Assembly: GCA_905116865.2 (NCBI GenBank) | Contig: CAJHNH020000224.1 | Span: 2,170,910-2,234,909 of the forward strand | Source of the DNA: Candidula unifasciata | Taxonomy: Eukaryota; Mollusca; Gastropoda; Stylommatophora; Geomitridae | DNA: 64,000 bases | Direction of reading: 5' to 3' | Shown here: positions 54,018 to 64,000 of the stretch, piece after piece | How the letters are laid out: each line of letters opens with the position of its first letter | Position numbering within the stretch: position 1 is the first letter of the stretch | Translations under genes and position numbers: made by a program | Notes under the pieces: model-generated | The model's database searches: none | Told to the model about the DNA's origin: nothing | Seen by the model: the letters and a program-made list of their open reading frames with translations, nothing else

Positions 54018-54210
54018 TTTGTTATTTGAAGCCCCACCCTGGCTTTTGCCAGGGGTTGCAATATAGGCAGGCTATAAATATGGCCAACTGTCTGAACGCG
54101 GTTTCTGGGACCTCTCCACGGCGATCCTCATCCACATGGTGGCACTTTGTGTCATCGGGTGTTTATCGCTTGTGTGATGTCCTGGTGGGGTAGAAAGTCA
54201 GTCAGTAAGT
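54018..54210 (+). repeat. dispersed repeat D
   Basis: Very close to the unit at 31034-31235 (gttatttgaagccccaccct, ctgaacgcggtttctgggac, gtgtcatcgggtgtttatcg). Confidence 0.85.
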
Positions 54211-54289
54211 CACATGCTCCCCTCCCCCACTACTGTTCTTTCCAGCCACTAACACGACTGCGTGACAGGGGAGTGAAGCATAGGTTAGG

Positions 54290-54350
54290 TTTGAACAACG
54301 GATCAACATCATGGCACACGGGTAGTAATCCATAAGTGCTCCATTCTATT
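54290..54350. repeat. dispersed repeat F, fragment
   Basis: ggatcaacatcatggcacac and aatccataagtgctccat match repeat F. Confidence 0.55.
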
Positions 54351-54364
54351 TATAGCTCGTCTGA

Positions 54365-54675
54365 GTCCGAAGTAGCTCAGCGCAGTGCACAAGCTCCTTC
54401 GCACCTGCGAGGATCCTGAAATATTTTGGGTAGATTTGTGACTCAAACTTTTGCCCAGGCAGCGCCGTTAAGCTACTCTTTTCGTTTTCCAACTTCCAAG
54501 GGATTTTTTACGTAAGCAACAATACACACCGGCGTCCGACCTAACTACCCACAGACCAGTGGAAGTTACTAAAAGTCCACGTAAAAAAAATCCCAGCCTT
54601 CACCGGGGCCTGAACCCGGGACCTCTAGCACTCGATACGAACACCACACCACGAGACCACGCAATCCCCCCTAGT
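54365..54675 (-). mobile_element. SINE-C (third tRNA-headed SINE)
   Basis: On the minus strand it starts ggattgcgtggtctcgtggt, then B-box-like cccgggttcaggccc, a tRNA-like head, followed by a body with acgtggacttttagtaactt and gggtagttaggtcggacgcc. Only one copy is seen here. Confidence 0.7.
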
Positions 54676-54854
54676 AAGGCATAATGAAGGTCTTCGAGGC
54701 CGAGATAGAAGACATTATAACCAACACCCCAAAGAAATAATCAGTACAGGAAGGTAGCTTGGAGTGGCTGTTGCATTAGAAGAGCTAGCAGAAGCACGCA
54801 TGGGAATGCCCTATGTGCAATGACTTCAATTGTGACAACCGTTTTTTTTTCGAA

Positions 54855-55015
54855 GCTGCCCACTTTTGTGGTTTTATTAGACACGTTTTCATTCAGTAGT
54901 TTGTTATTGCTTGTTAAAATCAATGCCAGATGTCTGCAGCCAAAACCACTTGCAACTAAATCGAACCCGGTATTTTGGAATTATAAATTGTTTTCATATT
55001 CTACAGACGCAAGAC
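54855..55015 (-). mobile_element. SINE-B, partial
   Basis: Antisense body (cattcagtagtttgttattg) and tRNA-like head (aaatcgaacccggtat) without a complete 3' end. Confidence 0.7.
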
Positions 55016-55059
55016 AATTGTTGATGGGTGAAACCATTTGCCTGATTAGGTAAAAGTAT

Positions 55060-55150
55060 TTTCCGTGTGGGTTCCAGGGTCTAATTATGGGGGCGGGGGA
55101 AATACTCGATACTTCTTAACAAGCATGCCGTAAAAGACGACTATTTAAGG
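55060..55150 (+). repeat. dispersed repeat E, fragment
   Basis: ccgtgtgggttccagggtct and acaagcatgccgtaaaagac match the family start. Confidence 0.65.
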
Positions 55151-55770
55151 ATTTGATTAAACCGTTTTGAGCCTAAAGGTTTAAACATCACAAACTAGCT
55201 GCAAACTTCAACGTACCAACCGCCCTTTCAAGAGAGAACTCAGAAGTTAAAAACAAACTTCTTGGGTAAAAAAAGATTATTCGATCGATCAGTTTGTCCC
55301 CTCCAGGCTAAAAGTTTACCATACCATTTTGCTATGTAAAAAAAAAAAAAAACTCGATCTGGACGGCAGACCAACAAGGCAGAATCCCAAATACCAGTTC
55401 AGCCTCTGAAAAAGTTAGAACTTGGGCACCCATAACGGCAACACCGGCCAGGTGTAACCTGCATGCTATTCTTGTGAGAACGGGTTAGAAAGAGTTAATA
55501 TGGAACTGTTAAAATGGAACCGGAACAGATAACCTGCGGCATACAGCGGTCTTAACCAGTCAGAAAGTCACGTCAAAGGTCGCCCATTGTTTAGTCTTCA
55601 TGAACTTTCCCTACATGGCCGACACGTCCATCCTGGGAGCAGTGCTGCCGAATTTATTTTTGAATAGTACCAAATGTATTTTGAAAAAGTACCAAAAACA
55701 ACAAAAGCTAGCACAATTTTTTGTGTGGTAATCTAAAGCGGTTAAAAAGTCTTTTAACAAACACACAAAA
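55151..55770. other. unrecognised intergenic sequence
   Basis: No gene or named repeat was recognised. Confidence 0.45.

Positions 55771-55774
<4 letters not shown>

Positions 55775-55851
<77 letters not shown>
55775..55851. repeat. (AT)n microsatellite
   Basis: About 38 AT units. Confidence 0.97.
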
Positions 55852-55854
<3 letters not shown>

Positions 55855-55902
55855 TTATAACAAACTACTGGATGCAAATTTGCCTAGAAAAAAAAATACA
55901 AC

Positions 55903-55965
55903 AGCCAGGGGCTGTTTGGGTTGCTTCTGCAACGCCCTGTAAAGGATACGCAACTAACCTTATAG
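55903..55965 (+). mobile_element. SINE-B 3' fragment
   Basis: Only the conserved 3' end is present: gcttctgcaacgccctgtaa then aggatacgcaactaac. Confidence 0.75.
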
Positions 55966-56389
55966 TTTTATAAATGTAAATCTTGTTTTGAAAAATGGAT
56001 GAGAATATTTTTAACACTAGTGTTGATTGATTTCGTCAATATGCTGTCCTATTGTTTTTGCTTTAAATTCCAGAATAATTGGTTAAAAAATAACTGCTGG
56101 TTGTCTGGACGGACACTACTACACTGACCTTCGGAAGTGAAACAAAAGCGCACTTGGCCAGTCACGTCAATTGGTACTCTTGCATGAACAATTGCATATT
56201 TTTTAGTAAACTCCTAATAACCTGTTTTACGTTTTAACAACATGTCACAATTTGACATATCGATGTAAAGTTTCTAAACAGTACCAGAGCATTTCTACGT
56301 ACAGCCCGGCAAGGGACAGAATACCAAATGTGTAAAAAAAATACTAACTTCGGCAGCCCTGCCTGGGAGACAGGCTCGCGGGTTGGGTT

Positions 56390-56622
56390 GTATCTAACGC
56401 TTGCCATTGGCTACAGGGCCTTTAATCCAACACATGTTTTTACATCGCTGCGCAGTCGTCCGTCACTTTGATACTGTTCTGTGAGGGGGGAAACACACGT
56501 TTTTGGGATATCGCGGAGGAGAAATATCAAAATTCACCAGTGTTTAATTACTTCTGTATGCTAAAGTGTTATTATTTCCTCAGGTACTAAAAAAAAAACC
56601 AGTATTTATCACAACCTACGCC
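56390..56622 (+). promoter_or_regulatory. GLDC: putative GLDC promoter and 5' UTR
   Basis: Upstream of the GLDC start this is the only GC-richer, CpG-containing stretch nearby. It includes an inverted CCAAT box (ccattggct, about 56403). A ten-codon upstream ORF (ATG 56558, TAA 56588-56590) would precede the main start unless spliced out. tattatttcctcag at 56570-56583 could act as a 5' UTR acceptor. The start site is not defined by the sequence alone. Confidence 0.4.
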
Positions 56623-56892
56623 ATGCATAGGTCTGGGAGAATCACCCAGTCACTTCCTAACCACGTGAAACGGGTCAGTTGCTATATTTCCACATTGAAA
56701 ACAATATCTTCTAATGGACATCAGAAAGTGTTTAAGTATGACAGAGTGAGTCTGCGTTCACTGTCGACAACTTGTGGGCTGTCAGTGAAAGTTCTGGATA
56801 ACCTGGTCCCGCGCTATGAAGATTTCTCCAGACGACACATCGGGCCCACATCAACAGACGTCAAATCGATGCTCGACCTGGTTGGGGTCAAG
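56623..56892 (+). CDS. GLDC: glycine decarboxylase (glycine cleavage system P protein), first coding exon
   Basis: GLDC is the PLP-dependent mitochondrial enzyme that decarboxylates glycine and passes the aminomethyl group to the H protein. The exon gives 90 codons from ATG 56623 (context gccATGc). Residues 1-60 are rich in Arg/Lys/Ser and poor in acids, with RSLSTT near 45-50, as expected of a mitochondrial presequence. Residues 64-75 read RYEDFSRRHIGP, the signature at the mature N-terminus of P proteins, followed by DVKSMLDLVGVK. The donor GTCAAG|GTAATC is in phase 0. No later exon is seen up to 64000, so intron 1 is at least 7 kb. The open frame extends upstream of the ATG without another in-frame ATG. 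Confidence 0.93.
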
Positions 56893-57440
56893 GTAATCTG
56901 TTTTTGTAATGTTGGTGGGTTTCTGGCTTTTTCTTGTCAGTCCCGTTCAGTCTTTTTCTGTGTTTGCCTTTAAAACGTCTATTGACAAGCTTTGTTGTGG
57001 TTTTCATTCAGTTCGTGTTCGCGAGTGCAGTTTTTTAAAACATATATCCATAGGGATCGTAGCCGAAGCTATGGAGCTTGCTCTTTGTGCGAAACAGGTG
57101 GCTGTGTAGGTCGATGTTTTGCTGAAAGGGGGAAGGGGGGGGGGGTGGAATTTGTCACGTTCAATCCAGCATCTCCTAAAGCGAGGCTCCAAACTTTCAA
57201 CGGTGCGACTCTTGTACCACTGTCCGAAAACCACGATAAACCTCATATTTCTAATTCGCCCAAGGTTTGTAAAGTACGTACATTCACTAAACCTCTAAGC
57301 CCGTGCTCTTCAGAGGTTGGTCCGCTGGACTCAAATTTCGGAGCGGGTCGCCAAAAATGTACACCTAATTCTAATTATGAAGTGACTACATATTTCAGGA
57401 CATGTATATCAAATTTTATAACCACTATTGACACTGTAGA
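56893..57440. other. GLDC intron 1, first part, unrecognised
   Basis: Contains a G tract at 57136-57144; nothing else recognised. Confidence 0.5.
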
Positions 57441-57880
57441 ACATACATCATTTTGCCAGTTCTTCTTTATGTAGCTCAATGCTGGAGAATGACTAAAAAG
57501 GATGCACACAAGCTGTCCACCTTCCACCACACATGTCTACTTGGAATTATCACAATTTTCTGGCCAGATACAATCTCAAACACAACTACTTTAAGTCACA
57601 AACCAAGAAACTCTAGACAGTATGATAACCAAGAGAAGATTTAAATGGTTTGGCCACGTTATGAGAATGAATCCTGATATGCCTGCAAAACAGCTCTCAC
57701 ATGGACACCAGAGGGAAAGAGAAAAAAGGGGCGCCCAAAAACATCATGGAGACGAACGATGGAAAGTGACCTGAATGCGGCATCTTTGACATGGAAAACG
57801 GCACCGAATATTGCACAGGACAGGAGAGCATGGAAAGTCCTCTCTGAAGCCTCATGTGCTACTAGACATATAGAGAACTG
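57441..57880 (+). mobile_element. RTE-like LINE 3' end
   Basis: The + frames read VAQCWRMTKKDAHKLSTFHH (about 57470-57530), then a VWPRYENES-like W-GH-M relic, PEGKRKKG-like basic tail remnants, and a RRAWKVLSEAS-like end, the typical order of the C-terminus of an RTE-type polyprotein. Frameshifts and stops are present. Confidence 0.78.
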
Positions 57881-57899
57881 AAATAACAAAATAAATATA

Positions 57900-58035
57900 T
57901 ATAACCCAACCGTTGAATGGGGTGTCTGGGACTTGTGCCCGGGTGATTCTCATCCGAATGGTGGCACATTGTGTCACCCGGTGTTGGACGCTCGTTGTAC
58001 GAATCTGGTGGGGTTGAACGACACACACAAGTCCG
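57900..58035 (+). repeat. dispersed repeat D, diverged
   Basis: ggggtgtctgggacttgtgc, ctcatccgaatggtggcaca, ttgtgtcacccggtgtt, and tggtggggt follow the block order of repeat D. Confidence 0.6.
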
Positions 58036-58850
58036 CAAAACAGTTTCTTCTGTTTTGATAGCCCACAGGTACCCAAAAAAAAAAAAATGTATCACACTGC
58101 TCTAAGTCTCAGAGCTACACCATCATTATGATTGTGTTATTGTGGGTTAACTGCTAGTTGTGAGACATTTGATACGCACGCACACACGCAACACACAATC
58201 AAACGCACGAGAGGAAGGAGAGAGAGAGAGAAAGAGTTTGTGTTTGTTTAGAGGGACATGGGGTACTTTCTAATTAGCCGACCACAAACTGGGGAAATCC
58301 TCAGGTCACGAGACTTTCAAATATTTCAGGGGATGTTGGAGCGTATAGTTTTGGTTAGGGTAAAGTGAACGCGCGAAAACATTGACCTTGGAAGAAAGGG
58401 CTAAAGCACAGAAAACACGAAAACCCCGCTCTCACCTCTCTAAAATATTGGACTATCCCACGACGTTATTTGTGGTCGGTTAAAAAGTGAGCACCGGACA
58501 TGGTATATGGTGGTAACAGTTGGAATTAATTTGTTTTTTAACCCTCGTATTTTGTTCACAAAATAAAATCCTCAGTGTCGTCAGTGTTCGACTTTCTTAT
58601 CTGTTCCTCGTCTCTCCACGTTATAGTTAAATAACTTAATCATAACGTGCTGCGTAGTCAACTGCAGGCAGTCGTGGTGATGGTAATAGTTCACTGACAT
58701 TTGGGAAATAAATCAGCCACATACATTTCGTGCTGGGGTTTATAATAAGGTTCATGTTCTGGACATATTCTTTGACCCAGTTTTTCTTCCCAGGTCATCT
58801 TCTATTTAAAAGTCTTCCATAATTGTTGTCGTTGCTTCTGCTTTCTATAC
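58036..58850. other. unrecognised GLDC intron sequence
   Basis: Short GA-rich run at 58210-58235; no gene or named repeat. Confidence 0.45.
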
Positions 58851-58861
58851 TTTTACCAGTT

Positions 58862-59035
58862 CATCATCATCATCATCTTCTTCTTCTTCTTCTTCTTCTT
58901 CTTCTTCTTCTTCTTCTTCTTCTTCTTCTTCTTCTTCTTCTTCTTCTTCTTCTTCTTCTTCTTCTTCTTCTCCTCCTCCTCCTCCTCCTTCTCCTCCTAC
59001 TCCTCCTCCTCCTTCTTCTTCTTCTCCTGCCCCCA
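58862..59035. repeat. (TTC)n/(TCC)n microsatellite
   Basis: About 33 TTC units followed by TCC-rich units. Poly-Leu and poly-Glu open frames here are artefacts. Long polypurine/polypyrimidine runs of this kind can form triplex DNA. Confidence 0.97.
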
Positions 59036-59094
59036 CCCCCTTTTCTCCAAATTTTTATTTCACCGCTTCTTCTTCTTTATTATCTCCTAATGGA

Positions 59095-59240
59095 GCATAA
59101 ACAACCCAGGTAGACATATTCATCAGTTGCTTGATTTTGCCGCTAGTTCGAAAGAAGTCCCTTATTAATTGACTCCTACGACATGTTTGTTGGGTAGGCA
59201 GTGGTTCTTTTTTGTTGTCCAGTGAGGCCATGGAACACGA
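59095..59240. repeat. dispersed repeat E, fragment
   Basis: ttattaattgactcctacga, catgtttgttgggtaggcag, tggttcttttttgttgtcca parallel the repeat at 34505-34570 and 34842-34890. Confidence 0.55.
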
Positions 59241-59439
59241 CATGCCTGATAGGTTACAGTAATCCTCTCCTTTGCTTCCCTAATGGATCCTTAAATCACA
59301 CAGACGATCCTTAGTATGTAACTGTGACACAAGTATTTATATATTATGGTAACCGCACCAAATGTTTAATTGGTTGTAACATCATCATCATGTCTTACTG
59401 TTTGTTATATAAGGATCATGGTCTAGTCCTCTATTCCCT

Positions 59440-59675
59440 TTATCCTAAGGTCGTGGGTTCGGGTCCTACCAGAGTCGGACTTTTTTCAAAACTGACATTG
59501 GCTTCCAGGTCGACCCAGCCTTAAGTGGGTATCTGGTTCAGTCCTGGCAGTAAAAGAAGCCTGCTTGATGCTGACCACATCACCCACGAAGCGCCGACTG
59601 GTCTATAAAATATAGATCTAGTCCTATATGCCCATTATGCGCGGAAAAGGGTCCTTTACTTCTTACCGTAAGTGC
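59440..59675 (+). mobile_element. SINE-A
   Basis: B-box-like gtgggttcgggtcctacc, body ggcttccaggtcgacccagc, gctgaccacatcacccacga, and end ggaaaagggtcctttacttc. Confidence 0.82.
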
Positions 59676-59862
59676 TGGAACATCTGACAGTTACCTTATG
59701 TATTTTTACTTTGCGTGGGCAAATTTCAAGATTTTGCCGGGACTGACACGTATTATTTCCCTGGTTTTTAAATGGGAAAGGAATGTCATTTCGTGTTTAG
59801 TGTGATTTGCACAGGCACAGGAACAAAGCAGTTATGGAGTACCCGTCTACAGTAAAACTGTA

Positions 59863-60090
59863 GGCTTTCCTCTGAATAACGGGCACAAAAGATGGCGGCG
59901 CAAAATATCCTTACGAGCCTCAGTCACGTGTCAATTGCGCACATCCGGCGACTTAATTTGCGGTTTTCCGGCGACTACCGCCACCGCCACGAGTCCCCCA
60001 CGCCGCTCACGTGGCGTGGATCGTGGCTAAGCTAGATGGCTAGGACTCACGAGCAAAGCCCCTTTTGTGCCCGTTATTCGGAGGATAGCC
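59863..60090. mobile_element. 228-bp MITE with terminal inverted repeats and 8-bp target duplication
   Basis: The left end GGCTTTCCTCTGAATAACGG continues gcacaaaag; the right end reverse complemented is GGCTATCCTCCGAATAACGG then gcacaaaag (27 of 29 match). AAACTGTA occurs directly before (59855-59862) and after (60091-60098). There is no coding capacity. An 8-bp duplication fits hAT, P or Merlin-type superfamilies; the family is not assigned. A fragment of the same element lies at 13273-13332. Confidence 0.9.
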
Positions 60091-60154
60091 AAACTGTAAC
60101 CTCCAGCAACTAACATCTAACAATGATTTGCTTCATTATATTCAGTTGTTACTG

Positions 60155-60395
60155 TTCCCTGTGTGAGTTCCAGGGCCCTATTGTGGGGAAGTGGGGGGAG
60201 GGGGGGGGGACAAAAATAGACCCACTGCCTGCCCAAAAGCATGTCGTAAGAGTCGACTGAATGGGAGCTTCCTTCGAAGTCAGAGTGCATCTGCATGAGA
60301 GGCATGGAACCAACAGTATGCATGCAACACTTAGTTTCTGAAACAGGACTAGAGCCCAGAAGTGGACGAACAACCAGAAATTGTCGCCGGAGTTT
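60155..60395 (+). repeat. dispersed repeat E, longest copy
   Basis: ctgtgtgagttccagggccc, gacccactgcctgcccaaaa, gcatgtcgtaagagtcgact, gggagcttccttcgaagtca and agagtgcatctgcatgagag, colinear with 38015-38200. Confidence 0.7.
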
Positions 60396-60624
60396 ACAGC
60401 CGGTGAACGTGTAGAAGAATTGTTACTGTAATACGCACCTGACCGAGATACAGTAAAATATCCCAGACAGTAAAGGATACAATCTATTATTTGTAATTTG
60501 TGTCATGGGCGCTAGAACCTGCCCCCACCCCTAGGAAATATTTGTAAAGGAGCTTAGTTCTCTCCCCCAACACCCGCCCACGTCCCCGCCCCACACGTTT
60601 AATTTTGAGTCATTTTTGTGCTTA

Positions 60625-60880
60625 TTCTGCAGCTTAGGCGTTGCGAACGTATGCCAGGTGCCGGGTTCGATACCAGCTCCGGACGATTTTTCTTGCGCTG
60701 GTTTCGACAGTGGTACCGCTGACCGTTTAGTGCGGTGGCAAACTATTGAACGTTCAGAGCGGTGGCAAACTACTGAACGTAAGATATGCCTAGAAAATCC
60801 ACAACAGCCCAAAAACAAAAAAATGCTGCGGGTGGTTCTGCAACGTCCTGTAAAGGATACGCAACTAACTTTTGTGCTTA
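60625..60880 (+). mobile_element. SINE-B, complete copy
   Basis: The head cttaggcgttgcgaacgtat with B-box-like ccgggttcgataccagc (about 60662), body ggtttcgacagtggtaccgc with a local duplication (gcggtggcaaactattgaac / gcggtggcaaactactgaac), and 3' end gttctgcaacgtcctgtaaa ggatacgcaactaac. Confidence 0.85.
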
Positions 60881-61489
60881 GACATTTTATATTATTTCAG
60901 ATATATTACCATATTTATTAGCTGTTCAGCTCATCATTATTTGTCATACACTGAAACAAGGCTAAGGCTTATTGGGCCCCACAGAACATTTAATAGGGGG
61001 CTAAGCAACACCCCCCCCCCCCCCAATCACGTCAGCCTAATGTGTTATGTGTGTCTGGACCGCCTGTCTTTGTTCGAATTATTTATACTTGACTTGAAGG
61101 TCTGCTAAATCAGCGGATTCATTGTCAAGGCTTCCGTGTGTACTGTCCAGTTTTAACTGGTCGCAAGACGCTGAGTCAGCAGTTTGGAAGGGTCAAGGTA
61201 ATGGCATAAAGATGGCGAGAAGAATGAATAGGTCTGCCGTTTTTGTATAGCCGTGTCCGAGCTAGGAAGGCATAGCAAGCGCAGGTCAGGTTTCATTGGC
61301 AACGTTTTACACAAATAAGATACGAACTTTTAGCCAGTGGGCTGTGCTTATGGATAAGGGCGAACGCACGCTAAAGAACCATACAAATAAGGTTCCTGCG
61401 GTAGAGCTAAAACAGGTTTTAAAAATGGGGTAAGAAATGACAGGGAATAAAAGAGAAAGGGACAACAAATATTAATGTCAGCATTACAA
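60881..61489. other. unrecognised GLDC intron sequence
   Basis: C tract at 61010-61024; no gene or named repeat recognised. Confidence 0.45.
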
Positions 61490-61900
61490 AATCAGTTATA
61501 ATGAACAAACAAAAGACGTTGCGGCGATTAGCCTTCATAAATAAACAAAGACAACACAGCACACTCATACAAACATACACTAACAAAGTAATGACTTCAT
61601 TAGAGTTATGTACATAACTATAATAAAATACTAATAAACTGCTTTTAAAATGAACAGACAAAAGACGTTGCAGTGATAAGCCTTCATCAGCAAACAAAGA
61701 CAACACAGCACACACACAAATACACACTAATAGTGAAATGATTACATTGGAATTATGTAGAGTTATGTACACGACTGTGATAAAATACTAATAAACTACT
61801 TTTATAATGAACAAACAAAAGATGTTGCGGCGATTAGCCTTCATCAGCAAACAAAGATAACGCAGCACACACACGCAAACACAAACAATGAAATCTCTAG
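61490..61900 (+). repeat. tandem array, unit about 150-157 bp, 2.6 copies
   Basis: Units start with aatgaacaaacaaaagacgt near 61500, 61649 and 61806. Each continues ttagccttcatcagcaaaca and, in complete units, ataaaatactaataaactgc. Confidence 0.93.
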
Positions 61901-62236
61901 GAAATGGGTAATAGAGTTGGCACTCTAGGGTAAATGCAGGAACGTCGCTGTAGCTACGGAGTTACGTGCGAACGGCGACACAGGCGGACGATTCTTATCA
62001 GCTGTCCATACTGGTGGCAGAGCACTTATGGTTTATAACCGTGTGCAGTGACGCTAGTTCACATCTCCCGACTTTACCTTTACCTTAAAAATACTACAGG
62101 CTTTTACTAAGTAGATGATACCTATCTAGGTCCCCCGTGAAGTCCCGAAAGGATTCAATAACGTCTTGCACACATTTACTTCTACAACAGAGCATAGATC
62201 CCATGTCCTCCACAATTTTCAGTGACTTCTTTATTT

Positions 62237-62475
62237 CTAGTTGGTGTATGTGGCTTATGCGTTGAAACGCGCTTCAGTGCCGGGTTCGACCCCTGCAGGC
62301 GGTTTAGCAGCAGGTCGCTTTGCGTTGGTTGCGACAGTGGTATCGAGAGCCGACCGTGCAGTGGGCAAACTACTTACTGACCGTAAACATTTCCTAGTGA
62401 AATCACAAACAGCCAAAAAAATTTATTGTAGGGTTGGTTCTGCAATGTTTGTAAAAGGATACGCAACTAGCTTTT
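62237..62475 (+). mobile_element. SINE-B, complete copy
   Basis: The head gtggcttatgcgttgaaacg with B-box-like gccgggttcgacccctgc (62279-62296), body gttgcgacagtggtatcgag, and 3' end gttctgcaatgtttgtaaaa ggatacgcaactagc. Confidence 0.87.
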
Positions 62476-62510
62476 TTTCCCCCCAAACGTTATCATTAGT
62501 GATTTAGTGA

Positions 62511-62888
62511 TTAGAAAGGATTATCATCATCGCACTCTGGGCAGATCCATGGGTGCTCTGATCTCCTCCTCAAAATCTCCACAAGTGTAAAACGACTGAT
62601 GACGCCTGTTGTGTGTTGGTTGATGAAACGTCTTGTCCCCTTAGTGAAATATTCATTTCTTGCAGCTCCAGGCTGCACCCCCATGTCCACCAGTTTAGAC
62701 AGGGATACGGAGTCATGTCCTTTGGCGTGCTCCTCGGTACGGTAAGTGCAGCGCATGATATTGATAGCATCACTTCTGTCCAGAACTAGGCCAGCCATAG
62801 CAACTGCAGTGTCAGCAGGATAGTCTGCATGCTCGTTCCCTTGAACACCCGCATACCTGGCACAAAGATGGTTAGGGCAGATATTCAT
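62511..62888 (-). mobile_element. LINE RNase H domain fragment
   Basis: An open 125-codon minus frame. RYAGVQGNEHADYPADTAVA matches the final block of LINE-encoded RNase H (H-G-V-GNE-AD--A). It is followed by ILRRRSEHPWICPECDDDN, a C-terminal Cys-containing tail seen in such elements. The usual W-PGH histidine position reads RY. The rest of the element is absent. Confidence 0.78.
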
Positions 62889-63014
62889 GAAGTGCTTAGT
62901 GTTTCAATCCATTGTTGCCTGATAAATCCAGCTTGGATCTTTTTAAAGCATGTTCACCGAGTCACTAAGAATGCATGCGTGTGTGAACTTTTGAGTACCA
63001 AACGTTATCTTTCT

Positions 63015-63016
63015 TC

Positions 63017-63109
<93 letters not shown>
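63015..63109. repeat. (TCTG)n microsatellite
   Basis: About 23 tetranucleotide units, nearly perfect. Confidence 0.97.
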
Positions 63110-63890
63110 GTCTCTCTTTTCTGCCTTGATGTATTTATCCCAGTTGGTTCACAGTGCAAGGGCGTTCTGGTTACATTATTATCAAGTTTTCCTAATACAT
63201 TAGTCGTTAGTCAAGGTTCCAACTTCTCTGCAGACAGTGTGTCCTTTAACTGTTCCGCTCATGCGCCGGTTTGCATGCATCAGCAAACCCTGGCTAGAAA
63301 CAAATAACTTTTCAGAGTGTCAGTGCTAGCCCGCTACTTTCCATTTTATACCGGAAGTCTGTTCATATTTTTGTTGCGCCAGCGAATTGTCCTGTCTTCT
63401 TCTCTGCCGCCCCGGCCCCAATCCAACGACCCTTTCTTGGGCGGTTGTCCATTTAATTTATTTTATTCCTCACAGGCACCAGTTAACGATGTTTTTAGTT
63501 TATTAGTAATTCTTTTAACCGTTCTCAGTGTTCCTGTTCTACACAGTGTTAATGATTTGACGTCAAGAGCTAGATATTCTACAGCTATTTACTGTTTCTT
63601 ATCCATCTGTACCCATTAATCTTTCTTCACTGTTTTCTGTTATTGGCACAAGATATTCCGAGAAGAATCTGTTTGTAACATTTATGCATAGATGCCACCT
63701 GGTTTATTTTTATTTTTTTAGTTTTTGATGTTAGTGGAGGCCGTTTTTCTCTCCTGGCGAAGCGTAACAGTACGCAGTTACGGCTCCTTTGTATGCATCC
63801 AGGCACCCTTTCAACCTCTCCTCCCCCAGCACTATTGTAATAGACAGTTTCTGGTGGGTACTGGCATTTTTAAAAAAAATGTGTTGTGAG
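63110..63890. other. unrecognised GLDC intron sequence
   Basis: No gene or named repeat recognised. Confidence 0.45.
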
Positions 63891-63894
63891 AAAA

Positions 63895-64000
63895 AAAGTT
63901 ATTTGCGTGTCCTTAACAGGACGCTGTAGAGGCAACCCCAGAATAGTTTGGCTGTATGTCAGGATGAGCTGAGTTGATTCAAGAACCGACATCACAGCAC
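63895..64000 (-). mobile_element. SINE-B 3' fragment followed by repeat F
   Basis: gcgtgtccttaacaggacgc, tgtagaggcaaccccagaat is the antisense SINE-B end; aggatgagctgagttgattc, aagaaccgacatcacagcac is repeat F, cut by the window edge. Confidence 0.65.

Noticed and set aside
57004..57474. Overlapping ORFs after GLDC exon 1
   Set aside because: Do not match the expected second exon of GLDC and have no domain; treated as intron.
58823..59113. Poly-leucine / poly-glutamate ORFs
   Set aside because: Translation of the (TTC)n microsatellite.
62829..63203. ORF with Ser-Val-Cys-Leu repeats
   Set aside because: Translation of the (TCTG)n microsatellite.

Overview
The window is a repeat-rich animal (metazoan) nuclear fragment. 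It has spliceosomal introns of up to about 10 kb, GT-AG junctions, many microsatellites, tRNA-headed SINEs, several non-LTR retrotransposon families with (ATG)n-like tails, and DNA transposons. The repeat mix suggests a lophotrochozoan, most likely a gastropod mollusc. That placement is inference; the sequence does not name the species.

Two host genes are supported, both on the + strand. (1) The 3' half of a separase gene (ESPL1, peptidase C50) runs from 10676 to 50410 in eight exons: 10676-10824, 13669-13802, 20283-20456, 32111-32296, 33586-33809, 43869-43958, 46247-46399 and 50209-50410. Every splice phase agrees, giving 436 codons plus TAA. They cover the protease domain: the WTVVQ-like strand, the PW-E-MP segment, the GH catalytic histidine, the LGC catalytic cysteine, the AGCP motif and the YGLP end. 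The 5' part (helical repeats) is not recognised here. (2) The first coding exon of mitochondrial glycine decarboxylase (GLDC, glycine cleavage P protein) lies at 56623-56892. Its remaining exons must lie beyond the window.

Layout. 1-3050: unrecognised sequence, then copy 1 of a pyrimidine-rich long repeat. 3.4-7.0 kb: SINEs and minus-strand LINE debris. 7135-10299: an internally deleted Maverick/Polinton with long terminal inverted repeats, a 6-bp target duplication, a capsid-gene remnant and an adenain-like protease ORF. 10.7-50.4 kb: separase, whose introns hold a LINE-A (14-16.2 kb), a LINE-B (22.4-23.7 kb), copy 2 of the pyrimidine-rich repeat split by a nearly full-length jockey-like LINE (24.87-28.6 kb), clustered repeat-D units (31.0-31.7 kb), a 30-bp minisatellite (38.3-39.05 kb), a second Polinton remnant with integrase (39.7-41.5 kb) and a SPIN-like hAT fragment (42.9 kb). 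50.4-56.4 kb: intergenic, with a deleted LINE-B, a complete SPIN-like hAT MITE and SINEs. 56.4-64 kb: GLDC promoter, exon 1 and intron 1, with a terminal-inverted-repeat MITE, SINEs, a 150-bp tandem array and LINE RNase H debris.

The two genes have unrelated jobs: cohesin cleavage at anaphase, and glycine catabolism in mitochondria. Most of the rest is mobile DNA. The most notable points are the precisely bounded Polinton derivative, the SPIN-like hAT copies, and a separase that keeps its His/Cys dyad but lacks two usual signature motifs. Family names rest on remembered motifs and on comparison of copies inside this window. No database search was possible, and repeat boundaries are approximate unless stated otherwise.
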